From Bacteroidales bacterium 6E (lineage in GTDB: Bacteria > Bacteroidota > Bacteroidia > Bacteroidales > Prolixibacteraceae): a DNA stretch of 64,000 nt. Each line of letters opens with the position of its first letter. Position 1 is the stretch's first letter. A model generated the notes under the pieces. The model searched no databases. It was given only the letters and a program-made list of their open reading frames with translations, and had not been told where the DNA came from. The DNA lies in the NCBI GenBank assembly GCA_001270045.2, contig DF970669.1:122387-186386 (forward strand), in the 5' to 3' direction. Shown piece after piece: positions 52,651-61,458 of the stretch. A program made the translations under genes and the position numbers.

Positions 52651-53070
52651 TGCCAGGTTGGGGTTGTGTTAAAATCAATTTTCAAAAGTAAATACACCCC
52701 TATAAGTATTTCTCAATCAAAAACTATGAATCAAATATTGTCAAAAAATATCTCTTATTAATTGATATATTTTAATTATCGACAAAATAAAATTCATTTT
52801 TTTTATCTACCTTAAACCCCGCATTCCCAGCAATTTATATAACAACCATTACACATTGTCAAGATTTTAGAATCAACAAATTCATCAAACCTAGAGGAAT
52901 CAATATTATGAAAAAATTATTCATGATTCGGGCAGGTATTAATGACACCGAACTTTATTCTTTTAGGGTACTTAAAGATTCCTATTTTCGATTACAGCCC
53001 ACTCCAACAAGGATATAAGATATTTCTTTCTCAAAATTATTTAACAACCAAAATTAAATCACCAAACAAC
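52651..53070 (+). other. AT-rich upstream region of the T9SS gene
   Basis: About 420 bp without a supportable gene. An open frame leads into the T9SS protein from 52942, but residues before 53071 look non-coding. No clean TAnnTTTG box at standard distance was found. Confidence 0.5.
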
Positions 53071-55413
53071 ATGAAGACACTAAGATTTATCCTGATTCTT
53101 TTGTTCGTTGAAATTTTTTCAGTCAACGCACAGACGACCGATCCCAATCGGATTATTACACCATCCAATTTTGAATATACTTCATTTTATGGAGACAAGT
53201 ATCAAATGTTACTTTATGAAGGAGAATTGGTTAATCTACTTATTCCAGATACGTTAATTCACGATGACACAACCTTGACAAAAATGGTTATTGCCATGGA
53301 TTCCGTCTGGCAGTATTATCTTGATATGACAAAAGTATCACCTGCTCCCAACGGCCCTTGGGGTAGTAAAGGATTCTGCGCTTTTGTTGGAGTCACATGT
53401 GGATACGGATGTGGCATGATAGGAGCTTGTGGAATTGAGGTAGGCTGGTCAGATTGGAAAAATTTTTATGACAATGTAAAATACTTCAACAATTACGCCA
53501 TTCTGAAAGTCCCATACTATGAATTTGGAAGGAATTTTTACAACGGGCAAATTCAAAGTAAACTTTCTGTTGATCCTTTCCATTGGCCTGATGCAAATAT
53601 GGGATATCTAAACGCAATTTATAATCTTGATTTATACCTTCCTGATCAATATGAAAATGAGGTAGGTTATAAGTTTGACCTGGTCCACAGAGCCAACGAA
53701 TTCATCTTAGACACAGCAGTAAATAGTATTGGTCAGGTATACGAAAATGCTTTATATCCGTTTGAGCATGGCAATGTTAACTTTAAACCATACTTTAATG
53801 CAGGCCTTATTGAAAAACTTGCCACCGATTATGGAGAAGAGTTTATTATGAACTTTTATAATGAATTATATAAGCTGCCAAACCATAATAACAATATTGT
53901 GGAAGCTTTTTCAAACTTATGCATTGCTACTGGTAAAGCCTTAAACAAGAATATGAAACCATTTTTTAAGGATGCATACAAAATGCCTCTTAATTCTGCG
54001 CGAGTTGATGAAGAATTGGTTCCACTTGAAAGGCTAAAAATTCAATTTGTATCACAAGACAGAATAGTCCATGGTTTTCATTCTGGCGATTCAGTTTTAG
54101 TACGAGTAAAAGCGATAACCGGACAAAATTCAGATATTCTTTACGAAGTTTTCATGGGTGAACAAGGTGATGAAACCAATAAAGTTCTAACAACAAATAA
54201 ATCAACATTTTACTTAAAGAACAGAAAGAATCATACTTTGTATTGGGTCAAGGCAAGCGATGACAAAAATTTTGCCATTAGTGAACCAATAAGGTATTTT
54301 TATCGTGGTAATTTAATCGAAGATAATTCGTTTGAATATGAACCAAATACAATCTATTCCAGATCAAGTTCCAGCCTTGAAGCAAATACCCGTGAAGGAT
54401 TTTTACTATCAGCTGTTAGGTCAAATGAAACAAGTATGTCGGGTAATTATAGTCTCAAGTTTGACCATAGTTTTAAAAGTAATTGTGATGGATTGCATGG
54501 CAGGAACTTTCCAAACATTGATTATGCTCAGTCATTTACCGAGCCTTTTAAAGGTAAATATCGGGTTTCTGCCTATTTCAAAGTAGTAAATCAATATGAA
54601 CAATGCCAGAATATCTTTGCGAATGCATGGATTCGTTGCGGCGTCTTGCGTGAAGGTTTTTTCAGACTTGGCCCGACTGTAAACAATGTCAGCAATGATT
54701 TTCAATATGTTTATCTTGATGTGGACAGTCGAGAAAATACACAAAATGATGCGAAGAATACCTTTTTTGTAATTGGATCAGATGGAATTTCCGGTAAAGC
54801 GTATGTTGATAATATTGCGGTTAAAGCCATTCTTGAACCAGAAAAAATTGAAATTCTTTCTATTAATTCATCCGTCGCAGATACAATAACTGTTTACAAA
54901 AATGAAACTGACAGTATTGTTATTCAATACGAATCTGCAAGTGACATCGAGGAGTATAAACTTCAGATTTTTTCAGAACCAGACTTGAGTTTCATGGAAT
55001 ATTTGTTGACATCAACGATAAGTAAACAACACCTAAATGATTTGGATCCGGGCACATATTATCTTAGAGCTTATGGGAAAAATGAATTCGGAAATGGCGA
55101 GTATTCAAAAATCAAGGTTCTGAACATTAAATCCTCTACTACAACATCCGCTTCAAATTATCATTATAAAGACGGAGAGAGTTTTTTAGTCTTCCCTAAT
55201 CCTGTTAATAACGGCATATTGAATATTTACTCTTCAAAAACTGAAGAACTTGAAGTACATGTTTGCAGCCTTGAAGGTAAGACTTTGGTTCAGAGATTTA
55301 TAAATGATTCATCGAATCAAATTGACATTGGATTTCTTGCGAACGGAGCATATTTAGTTAGGATAATTCAGAAGAACAGAGAAATTTCAAACAAATTGAT
55401 CATTAAAAGATAG
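53071..55413 (+). CDS. Large T9SS-secreted protein with a degenerate zincin-like motif, function unknown
   Basis: From ATG 53071 the signal peptide is MKTLRFILILLFVEIFSVNA. Residues about 60-330 form a globular domain with a Cys/Gly-rich stretch (GFCAFVGVTCGYGCGMIGACG) and VPYYEFGRNFYNG. The latter resembles the zincin HExGHxx helix with both histidines replaced (Tyr150, Arg154). A beta-sandwich of about 160 residues follows (NLIEDNSFEYEPNTIYS), then a fibronectin-III-like domain (TITVYKNETDSIVIQYES) and a C-terminal type A sorting domain (FLVFPNPVNNGILNIYSS to KLIIKR). It is flanked by a direct repeat of the tRNA-Gln terminator, so it is probably acquired cargo. Confidence 0.8.
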   Translation: MKTLRFILILLFVEIFSVNAQTTDPNRIITPSNFEYTSFYGDKYQMLLYEGELVNLLIPDTLIHDDTTLTKMVIAMDSVWQYYLDMTKVSPAPNGPWGSKGFCAFVGVTCGYGCGMIGACGIEVGWSDWKNFYDNVKYFNNYAILKVPYYEFGRNFYNGQIQSKLSVDPFHWPDANMGYLNAIYNLDLYLPDQYENEVGYKFDLVHRANEFILDTAVNSIGQVYENALYPFEHGNVNFKPYFNAGLIEKLATDYGEEFIMNFYNELYKLPNHNNNIVEAFSNLCIATGKALNKNMKPFFKDAYKMPLNSARVDEELVPLERLKIQFVSQDRIVHGFHSGDSVLVRVKAITGQNSDILYEVFMGEQGDETNKVLTTNKSTFYLKNRKNHTLYWVKASDDKNFAISEPIRYFYRGNLIEDNSFEYEPNTIYSRSSSSLEANTREGFLLSAVRSNETSMSGNYSLKFDHSFKSNCDGLHGRNFPNIDYAQSFTEPFKGKYRVSAYFKVVNQYEQCQNIFANAWIRCGVLREGFFRLGPTVNNVSNDFQYVYLDVDSRENTQNDAKNTFFVIGSDGISGKAYVDNIAVKAILEPEKIEILSINSSVADTITVYKNETDSIVIQYESASDIEEYKLQIFSEPDLSFMEYLLTSTISKQHLNDLDPGTYYLRAYGKNEFGNGEYSKIKVLNIKSSTTTSASNYHYKDGESFLVFPNPVNNGILNIYSSKTEELEVHVCSLEGKTLVQRFINDSSNQIDIGFLANGAYLVRIIQKNREISNKLIIKR

Positions 55414-55442
55414 TTTTGGATTATCTCTAATTCTTATAAAAA

Positions 55443-55495
55443 ATCAACCACTTACGATTTATTTCGTGGGTGGTTTTTAGTTTTATCCAGGTTTG
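55443..55495 (+). repeat. Right copy of the tRNA-Gln terminator repeat, terminator of the T9SS gene
   Basis: AACCACTTACGA and TCGTGGGTGGTT form the same hairpin as at 52597, followed by TTTTTAGTTTTATCCAGG. It lies 30 bp after the T9SS stop, so it ends that transcript. Near-identity with the left copy over about 50 bp suggests an attL/attR-type duplication. Confidence 0.75.
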
Positions 55496-55689
55496 GCAAA
55501 CTTGTTACAATATTTCCCTGTATTACCTACGCTGATTTCGATAGTGTTCCCGAAAGTGTGTCAAACTGTAGACTTAATAAAAATGAAAGACCTTCCATAT
55601 TCTGAAATTATGAGAATAATTATACAGATTCTAATAAATGAAACGGCCACAACACATAACTTTGAAATGGAAACACCATGTTTAAGCCT

Positions 55690-55697
55690 TATCTTTG
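55690..55697 (+). promoter_or_regulatory. -7 box for the 55715 gene
   Basis: TATCTTTG 18 bp before the ATG at 55715 matches TAnnTTTG and implies a leader of about 11 nt. Confidence 0.45.
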
Positions 55698-55714
55698 CAT
55701 GAATTCTTTAAAAA

Positions 55715-56095
55715 ATGGGCAATAAGTCAATTCTATCAATCAAATCTTTACCTGTTCACCCGAAAAAACATGGAAGTGTTAATGGTACACCGATTAAGGG
55801 AATTGGTGTCTTTGAACTTGATTTCAAATTACTCTCAGAAAATAGTCAACTCAGTCTTAAATTCCCAAATCCTTCCGACAATAAAATAGAGGAAGTAGTA
55901 ATCCCAATGGAAGAGTTAAAGAGTCGTATTCAATATCATGACCACATTGCACCTGTAGAGTTGGTGTTATGGTTGTTGCCAGATGGACATCTCTTTGATG
56001 CAACGAACATCGGAATTGAAGGCGAGTGGTATTTCATTGCTGGCGGCATGGCTGAAAACACATGTTGGGATTTCACGGAATTTCATGTAAAATAA
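55715..56095 (+). CDS. Hypothetical cytoplasmic protein in the accessory region
   Basis: The 126-residue protein has no signal peptide or membrane segment. It appears beta-rich and ends EGEWYFIAGGMAENTCWDFTEFHVK. The segment GVFELDFKLLSENSQLSLKFP then VIPMEELKSRIQYHDHIAPVELVLWLLPDG looks like a folded domain. No family recognised. A -7 box sits at a good distance from the chosen ATG, supporting that it is real. AT-rich composition matches the surrounding island. Confidence 0.6.
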   Translation: MGNKSILSIKSLPVHPKKHGSVNGTPIKGIGVFELDFKLLSENSQLSLKFPNPSDNKIEEVVIPMEELKSRIQYHDHIAPVELVLWLLPDGHLFDATNIGIEGEWYFIAGGMAENTCWDFTEFHVK

Positions 56096-56145
56096 TGATA
56101 TTTATTTGTTGACCATGTTGTGATGACTATAGTCCCCAATCGAAA

Positions 56146-56280
56146 ATCAAACTTTATCTGATATCAGTAGAAATTGAACGCATATGATCACTAAATTTAT
56201 AGGAACATATTGACGCCCATGGAATAGGTTGGTTTAAGAAACACCGACCTTCGATTTGAAAGCCATTCATTCTTCCTTCA
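56146..56280. repeat. Intergenic repeat, copy A
   Basis: Copy A shares the exact block ATCAAACTTTATCTGATATCA, then loose similarity over about 130 bp including GGAATAGGTTGG and ATTCATTCTT, with copy B at 58969-59100. A shorter related segment (ACCGACCTTCGA to CTTCCTTCAA) recurs as copy C at 60625. It is non-coding and precedes an IS3 remnant by about 200 bp. Confidence 0.7.
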
Positions 56281-56496
56281 AAGTGAAGAAGGTGTCTTAG
56301 AATTTCAACTTTTCAGGAAAATTTGTTTAGAGTTTCTCCTTTGACTTATAGGCAGATATCTATTACATTACTATTGAAAAATTTCATGGTGTGTTCGCTT
56401 TTAGACTGAGATTAGAGGCGCAATAATGGTATAGATAGATTACTAATTCAAGAGAATACTCCCTTTTTACATTCGTTATCGAACTATTTTTTCGAT

Positions 56497-56982
56497 GTGG
56501 AGGTCGCTAATGCACTCTTTGACGGCCGGAAAATCCGATACTTAACTATACTGGATAATTATAGTAGAAAATGCATGGCGATTCATGTTGATCAGGGTCT
56601 AAAAGGAGCTCAGGTTGTTGACACGCTTGAAAGATTGCGGTTGTTGGGGATGAGAAAACCAAAAAAGATACAAGTGGATAATGGTTCTAAGTTTATTTCC
56701 AAGGATCTTGACAGATGGGCTTACGAGCAAAGTGTTGAACTTGTATTCTCCAAGCCGGGAAAACCGACGGATAATCCGTATATTGAGTCGTCCAACGGGA
56801 GCTTTCGGTACGAGTGTCTGAACACAAACTGGTTCCTATCTCTTGATGATGCCAGGGTTAAAATCCAAGCCTGGAGGGAGGAATACAACACCTTCAGACC
56901 ACATAGTTTTCTTGGGGATTTAGCCCCTGAAATGTTCTTAAAAAAGCAAGTCAAAAAGGCCGAATTGTTTACTTTTGAGTGA
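56497..56982 (+). mobile_element. IS3-family transposase OrfB remnant (rve domain, 5'-truncated)
   Basis: The 161-residue fragment starts inside the integrase core. FDGRKIRYLTILDNYSRKC, KKIQVDNGSKFISKDL (second catalytic Asp), DNPYIESSNGSFRYEC (Glu) and YNTFRPHSFLGDLAPEMFL are hallmark IS3 OrfB segments. The region holding the first catalytic Asp is present only as a degenerate FDVEVANAL, and neither OrfA nor the OrfB N-terminus is present upstream, so the element is inactive. Reading begins at a GTG; no start of its own is likely. Confidence 0.85.
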
Positions 56983-57041
56983 CTCTGAAAATGGGAGGAG
57001 GTCAGTTTTAATGTTAAATATTGATATCATTTGATAGTATT

Positions 57042-57851
57042 ATGAAGAAAAGAGTTAATGATTTATGGGATTTATCTAGTAATGATTTAGTAAGATTTAT
57101 AAGATGGATAATTAAAAAAAAAGGTGTAGGTAAATTTACTGGTTTTGAATCTTCAGATTATGGAGAGGATTGGGGTGTCACTGATTTAATTTCACAACAT
57201 CTGTTGGTTGAATATTTATCTGAACGTTATCCTGAATGCATTATGGATAAAGAAGAGATAGATAAAAGTTTTAAAACTCTGGGAGAAGAAATTACATATA
57301 ATAGAATAAGTCATTTCACTCGATTTATTGAGATTCTACCTTATTTAGAAGAATTTAATAATGATTTGCATGATTTGTATGAATCAGGTCCAAATGGAGA
57401 CATGAGATATGATTATATGCTTTATGAGATTCAAACACATTTAGATTTTATTGCATCATCTTTAACGAATGAAGATGGTGACAGATTTGGTGGAAGTTGT
57501 GGTGATGGTCACATTTTTAAGCTTTTACATCTTTATGAGGATTCGTTAAAAGTATCTAATAAGACTATTCAGGAAAAGATAATGCTTAAGATTTATGAAA
57601 GAGTTTGTAGTGGAATTATTGTCACTAATGGTAATGGAGCTACTGACCTTTCATTAATGAAGAATAGATACAGACAGTATGCTTTGGAAAATTGTAGAAT
57701 GCTTATAGGTTTTCTGCTAGATGAACATTCTGGTTTTAAGAGACATACTAATACTTGGGTGAGTTTAGATGATGTGAATAATCATCTTTATAAACTTTTA
57801 GAGAAGGAAGAAAAAGTTCGTGATGAACAGAAGAAAAAAAATAAAGTTTGA
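57042..57851 (+). CDS. Hypothetical helical protein of the accessory island
   Basis: The start is set at ATG 57042 (MKKRVNDLWDLSSNDLVRFI), 21 bp after an alternative TTG. The 269 residues are charged and mostly helical, with IEILPYLEEFNNDLHDLYES and QTHLDFIASSLTNEDGDRFGGSC, and a C-terminal lysine-rich tail. No known domain, signal or membrane segment. Strong AT bias and placement between an IS remnant and a nuclease-like gene suggest horizontal acquisition, possibly defence-related, but nothing directly shows function. Confidence 0.65.
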   Translation: MKKRVNDLWDLSSNDLVRFIRWIIKKKGVGKFTGFESSDYGEDWGVTDLISQHLLVEYLSERYPECIMDKEEIDKSFKTLGEEITYNRISHFTRFIEILPYLEEFNNDLHDLYESGPNGDMRYDYMLYEIQTHLDFIASSLTNEDGDRFGGSCGDGHIFKLLHLYEDSLKVSNKTIQEKIMLKIYERVCSGIIVTNGNGATDLSLMKNRYRQYALENCRMLIGFLLDEHSGFKRHTNTWVSLDDVNNHLYKLLEKEEKVRDEQKKKNKV

Positions 57852-58291
57852 GATAGTATGATTAAGTAAAACAAAATAGAAAATTTTATGAATAGGAATT
57901 TTTAGCAAATAATCTTCCACGAAAATACAAAAGATGTAGAGTATATACTGATCAAAAGATGTAAGAAGTTCAAAAGATCGTCTAACTATCATCTAAGAAA
58001 GGTGTAAAAATGTATCATTGCATATTCCTGCGATTTTTATCTTGAACTGACTGTAAATAATAGTATTGGTTTTCGCTTAACGCCAAACATTTACAAAACC
58101 ACTTCCAATTAGTTCCCTTTGATTAAATCGAGTCAAAGTCTTTATCGCCCAATTGTATATCCTTCAAGTCTAGCAAAATTGCTGTAAATAATCATGATAT
58201 ATATTTTCAACCGAAAGTTATATACACCTATTTTTGGATTCTTGAAGCAGCTAAAGAATCAATAGAAACTATAACACCAAAAGGTACAACT
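57852..58291. other. AT-rich intergenic region, no gene seen
   Basis: About 440 bp with stops in all frames at short intervals. No hairpin, tRNA or clear promoter could be supported beyond general AT-richness. Confidence 0.5.
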
Positions 58292-58936
58292 ATGAAAAAC
58301 GAAATTGATAGAATTTTCGACCTTCTTGATGATTGGCGACAATTGCCAGCCTACCAACTTGAAAGACGTTCAGATATATTTTTCGCACTATACCTTAATC
58401 AGATTTTAGAAAAAACACAAAAGACAACAATAGACTTGATTATACCCGAATTCCCAGTTAGGATTGGAGAGATTTCAAACAAATATCCAACATTGAATAG
58501 ATCTTTCAAGATTGATTATTTAGCTTACTCACAAAGTGACCAGAGGGTCTTCTTGGTTGAACTGAAAACCGACTTACATTCACTTAGAGATAAGCAAAAT
58601 TGGTATTTAGAAGGTGCTTCCAAAATTAAAGTCTCTGGCTTGGTTAATGGGTTATTGAAAATATATGACGCAACAAACCAAAAGAATAAGTACAACAAAC
58701 TTCTTGACAAACTTGAGTCAATAAACTGGATTAAAAGATCAAAGGACGGGATTTTAAACACAGATTGTGAAATTCAACCAGAAATTGTTTTTATACAACC
58801 GGTGGTTACTGAAAACATTGGGGTGATAATCTCTTTTGATGATATAATTCAAATACTTTCCGAATACCAGGACACATTATCTCAACGATTTATAAAATCC
58901 TTGGAAATATGGAAAAAGGATGTTAATCAATACTGA
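58292..58936 (+). CDS. PD-(D/E)XK nuclease-like protein
   Basis: In the 214-residue protein, FKIDYLAYSQSDQRVFLVELKTD gives the restriction-endonuclease fold signature: Asp75 on one strand and Glu90-x-Lys92 on the next, separated by a short hairpin. The helix before (ALYLNQILEKTQ) and the helix after (LRDKQNWYLEGASKI) are as expected. It has no DNA-binding domain, so it may be a small restriction-like, repair or defence nuclease. Family name not recognised; motif-based call only. Confidence 0.6.
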   Translation: MKNEIDRIFDLLDDWRQLPAYQLERRSDIFFALYLNQILEKTQKTTIDLIIPEFPVRIGEISNKYPTLNRSFKIDYLAYSQSDQRVFLVELKTDLHSLRDKQNWYLEGASKIKVSGLVNGLLKIYDATNQKNKYNKLLDKLESINWIKRSKDGILNTDCEIQPEIVFIQPVVTENIGVIISFDDIIQILSEYQDTLSQRFIKSLEIWKKDVNQY

Positions 58937-58968
58937 AATTTGGTCTTGCAATGATCTAAAAATCTCAA

Positions 58969-59100
58969 ATCAAACTTTATCTGATATCAGCAGAAGTTGA
59001 CCCCAAGTGATTACAAAAATTTTGGAACCACATTGACCCCCAAGGAATAGGTTGGTGTAAAAAACAATGACCTTCTAATTATATGACCAATCATTCTTTC
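58969..59100. repeat. Intergenic repeat, copy B
   Basis: Copy B of the element at 56146-56280, starting ATCAAACTTTATCTGATATCA and containing GGAATAGGTTGGT and AATCATTCTTTC. It lies 33 bp after the PD-(D/E)XK gene and upstream of a lipoprotein gene. Confidence 0.7.
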
Positions 59101-59296
59101 ACAAGGCGACAGGAATTATATGTATATATCAAATTCTTTGTGAAAACTTGCATATGGTATTCTTACTGAATTCTCTTAAATTTAATGACTTTGAATTTGA
59201 GAGGATTTCATAAAAGTTAAAACCAATTTACGATTGCCGAGTAAAAAAGGAGATTGCAACTATACAACCCAAAAATTAATATTTAAACCTAAAGAA

Positions 59297-59788
59297 ATGA
59301 GAATAATTAATTCAATTGCGATTTTACTTTTGATACTTATAAGTTCATGCCACAAGGATGAACTTTCTAATGATAATAACTTTTTTAAAATTACTACTTC
59401 TGATAGTAAGATATTTAGAACTGAATATGTGAATCAGCCAGTGCCAACACAGAATGGTACATTCTCAATGCAATACAATAAACCATCTTTAGATAATAAG
59501 CTGCACAAGTATTTCTTCCTAATCCTAATAGATAATGGAAGCGATGCCTACTTGTTGTTTCAAAACAAGGAGCTGCCGATACCTGGAGTGAAGTACACAC
59601 ACATAAATTCAGATTATCTTGACTTCGGACTAACAATTAGCAGCCAAGAATTACAAACGTGGAGAACTGAATTGAATTTTGAAAGAATCGATGAATACCC
59701 AGGAAGAATCATTGGGGTATTAAAGTCCTTTGATTCAAAAAACAATTTAATTTGTACAGGTGAATTTAATTTTCAAACTTCAAAATGA
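59297..59788 (+). CDS. Small lipoprotein, function unknown
   Basis: From ATG 59297 the signal is MRIINSIAILLLILISSCHK, with Cys18 as the lipidated residue. The mature 145 residues appear as a beta-rich domain (LHKYFFLILIDNGSDAYLLF, then IIGVLKSFDSKNNLICTGEF). No family recognised. The upstream extension of the frame lacks coding character. It is followed 40 bp later by the AbiGi-like gene. Confidence 0.65.
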   Translation: MRIINSIAILLLILISSCHKDELSNDNNFFKITTSDSKIFRTEYVNQPVPTQNGTFSMQYNKPSLDNKLHKYFFLILIDNGSDAYLLFQNKELPIPGVKYTHINSDYLDFGLTISSQELQTWRTELNFERIDEYPGRIIGVLKSFDSKNNLICTGEFNFQTSK

Positions 59789-59828
59789 GTTGACTCATAC
59801 TTAAGTAATAAATCAAAATTAAGAATTA

Positions 59829-60521
59829 ATGGGATTACATTCAAAATTTCTTGTTCATTGGACAGGAAAGGAATTTAAATCAGACGATTCAAAAAATATT
59901 GTCGATAGATTAAAGGATAATCTCAGTCATGGATTATATATGAATACTGGAAGTGAATTCATGATTGGAAGTAATAATACAACGGTTACCACTAGCGTAT
60001 CTAGGGTTTGTTTTACTGAAATTCGATTAAGCCAAGCTAAAAATCATTCAGACTCATACGGCAAACTTGGAATAGGCTTTAACCGCGAATTTGTCCTTGA
60101 AAGAATGGGAGGGCCTGTTTTCTATGTCCAAAATGGGGAAAATGGTGCAGTTGTTGAGCATTTTGCCTATTTACACCAACATTTAAGAAGTAATGAAAAT
60201 CAGATTATGGTTGATCGTTTGAATACGATTATGGGATTCATGAAAAATATGTCAGTTGAAAATGATAGTGAATTGAAGTATTATGAAGAAATGGAATGGA
60301 GAATAATTCAACTTAAAATTCTTGAAGATAATCAATTGATTAAAGTTCAAAACAAAGAAATGGGAATCTATAGGGTTATATTCAAACCGGAGGATATCGA
60401 ATTAATTGTTTTTCCTAATAAGGAAACCAAGCAACTAGCTGTTCAAGAGGATTTTATCAAGCATTTCTTCAAAGATCACCTACCTGTTATTGCAACAATA
60501 GATGAATGTTTAAACTTTTAA
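59829..60521 (+). CDS. AbiGi-like protein (abortive infection family)
   Basis: The 230-residue protein fits the AbiGi pattern: an N-terminal FLVHWTGKEF, then SRVCFTEIRLSQAKNHSDSYGKLGIGFNREFVLERMGGPVFYVQ, which matches the VCFTDIPL-x-GIGF-x-PV-Y order of that family, and a C-terminal EEMEWRIIQL. In lactococcal AbiG the AbiGi partner acts as the antitoxin to the nucleotidyltransferase AbiGii. No AbiGii-like gene is adjacent, so this may be a solitary member or act differently. The family call is from resemblance. Confidence 0.55.
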   Translation: MGLHSKFLVHWTGKEFKSDDSKNIVDRLKDNLSHGLYMNTGSEFMIGSNNTTVTTSVSRVCFTEIRLSQAKNHSDSYGKLGIGFNREFVLERMGGPVFYVQNGENGAVVEHFAYLHQHLRSNENQIMVDRLNTIMGFMKNMSVENDSELKYYEEMEWRIIQLKILEDNQLIKVQNKEMGIYRVIFKPEDIELIVFPNKETKQLAVQEDFIKHFFKDHLPVIATIDECLNF

Positions 60522-60624
60522 AATTTATCAATAATCAATAGAAAATAGGATCAGGAAGAAGGGAGACTTATAGCCAGTGAGTATTAAAGATTTACGCTTC
60601 AAAAACATACAGGTTTGTTTTAAA

Positions 60625-60683
60625 GGTTGGTGGAAAATACACCGACCTTCGAGTAAAGTACAATGAATTCTTTCTTCCTTCAA
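60625..60683. repeat. Intergenic repeat, copy C (partial)
   Basis: The segment GGTTGGTGGAAAATACACCG followed by ACCTTCGA and TTCTTTCTTCCTTCAA resembles the 3' half of copies A and B. It lies about 100 bp after the AbiGi-like stop. The following 200 bp is low-complexity purine-rich sequence with no gene. Confidence 0.5.
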
Positions 60684-60932
60684 CGTAAAAGCAAGTCACA
60701 GAAAAGCCCCAAATCCTGGAAAAATTTCTGGAAATATTTTTTAAAGACCTCTGATGACTTAAAGACCAAAGAAATTCACCTTTTTTTAAGGGGGGATACG
60801 GGGAAGGAGCCCATATGGCAGGACAGGGACATGGGGTACCTGAGGGGTCGAAAAATTTATTGAGTACTCTAATAATATTAAACTTACCCATTTGTGAAGG
60901 TTTTAATTGTGAAGGCTCGACTATAATTTTTT

Positions 60933-60940
60933 TATCTTTG
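60933..60940 (+). promoter_or_regulatory. -7 box for the 60962 gene
   Basis: TATCTTTG 22 bp before the ATG at 60962 matches TAnnTTTG. Implied leader about 15 nt. Confidence 0.45.
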
Positions 60941-60961
60941 AGATAATTAAGAATCAAACTC

Positions 60962-61204
60962 ATGAAGCGACCAGAACCCATAATCGTTAAATGTGAAATA
61001 GGTCCTTATCCTCGACCAATGCCAGAAGGGATGTTCGATCCAATGCCAGAAGTTAGGGCATTCTTCAACAACGGAGAAGAAAAAATACTGTTTGATTTTT
61101 TTCCTGATGAAATATTCTTTTCAGAAAATGAAGTCATCGGATTAACTGAAGAGGAGGCCAAAAGGTTAAGGACTGAGAAGGATATCAAATTCTTACAATC
61201 ATAG
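60962..61204 (+). CDS. Hypothetical small protein
   Basis: The 80-residue soluble protein has a proline-rich N-terminus (MKRPEPIIVKCEIGPYPRPM) and a charged C-terminal helix (GLTEEEAKRLRTEKDIKFLQ). It has a plausible promoter and coding-like composition. No family recognised. About 250 bp without a gene follow. Confidence 0.5.
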   Translation: MKRPEPIIVKCEIGPYPRPMPEGMFDPMPEVRAFFNNGEEKILFDFFPDEIFFSENEVIGLTEEEAKRLRTEKDIKFLQS

Positions 61205-61458
61205 ATAGCTGCATTCAGATTCTGACACTCAGTTCTGACAATGAAACTTAATCGGCAAAAATTGACCAAGGTTGCCAATTAAGTTATAGAGCGTTGTCCT
61301 CTCAACTCTCTCTCCATCAAGCAACTCAAGAGCTCTGGTGGATGATATTTGCCAAAAAACATGTGCTAACGTTGCGCTGTATTTTAGGATTTAGTCTCAT
61401 TTCGTCTGTGATATTTTTCCCCAAGTCTCTATTTTAGCGAGAACACTTGCGTTGATAG

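Noticed and set aside
52428-52697. Minus-strand frame across tRNA-Gln(CUG)
   Set aside because: It overlaps a confident tRNA and its terminator completely; the frame is a by-product of the tRNA sequence.
56497-56982. Active IS3 element
   Set aside because: The gene is 5'-truncated, lacks OrfA and the first catalytic region is degenerate, so it is a remnant.
60592-60981. Minus-strand frame of 129 codons
   Set aside because: It spans repeat copy C, purine-rich low-complexity DNA and the promoter and start of the 60962 gene; no protein-like features.
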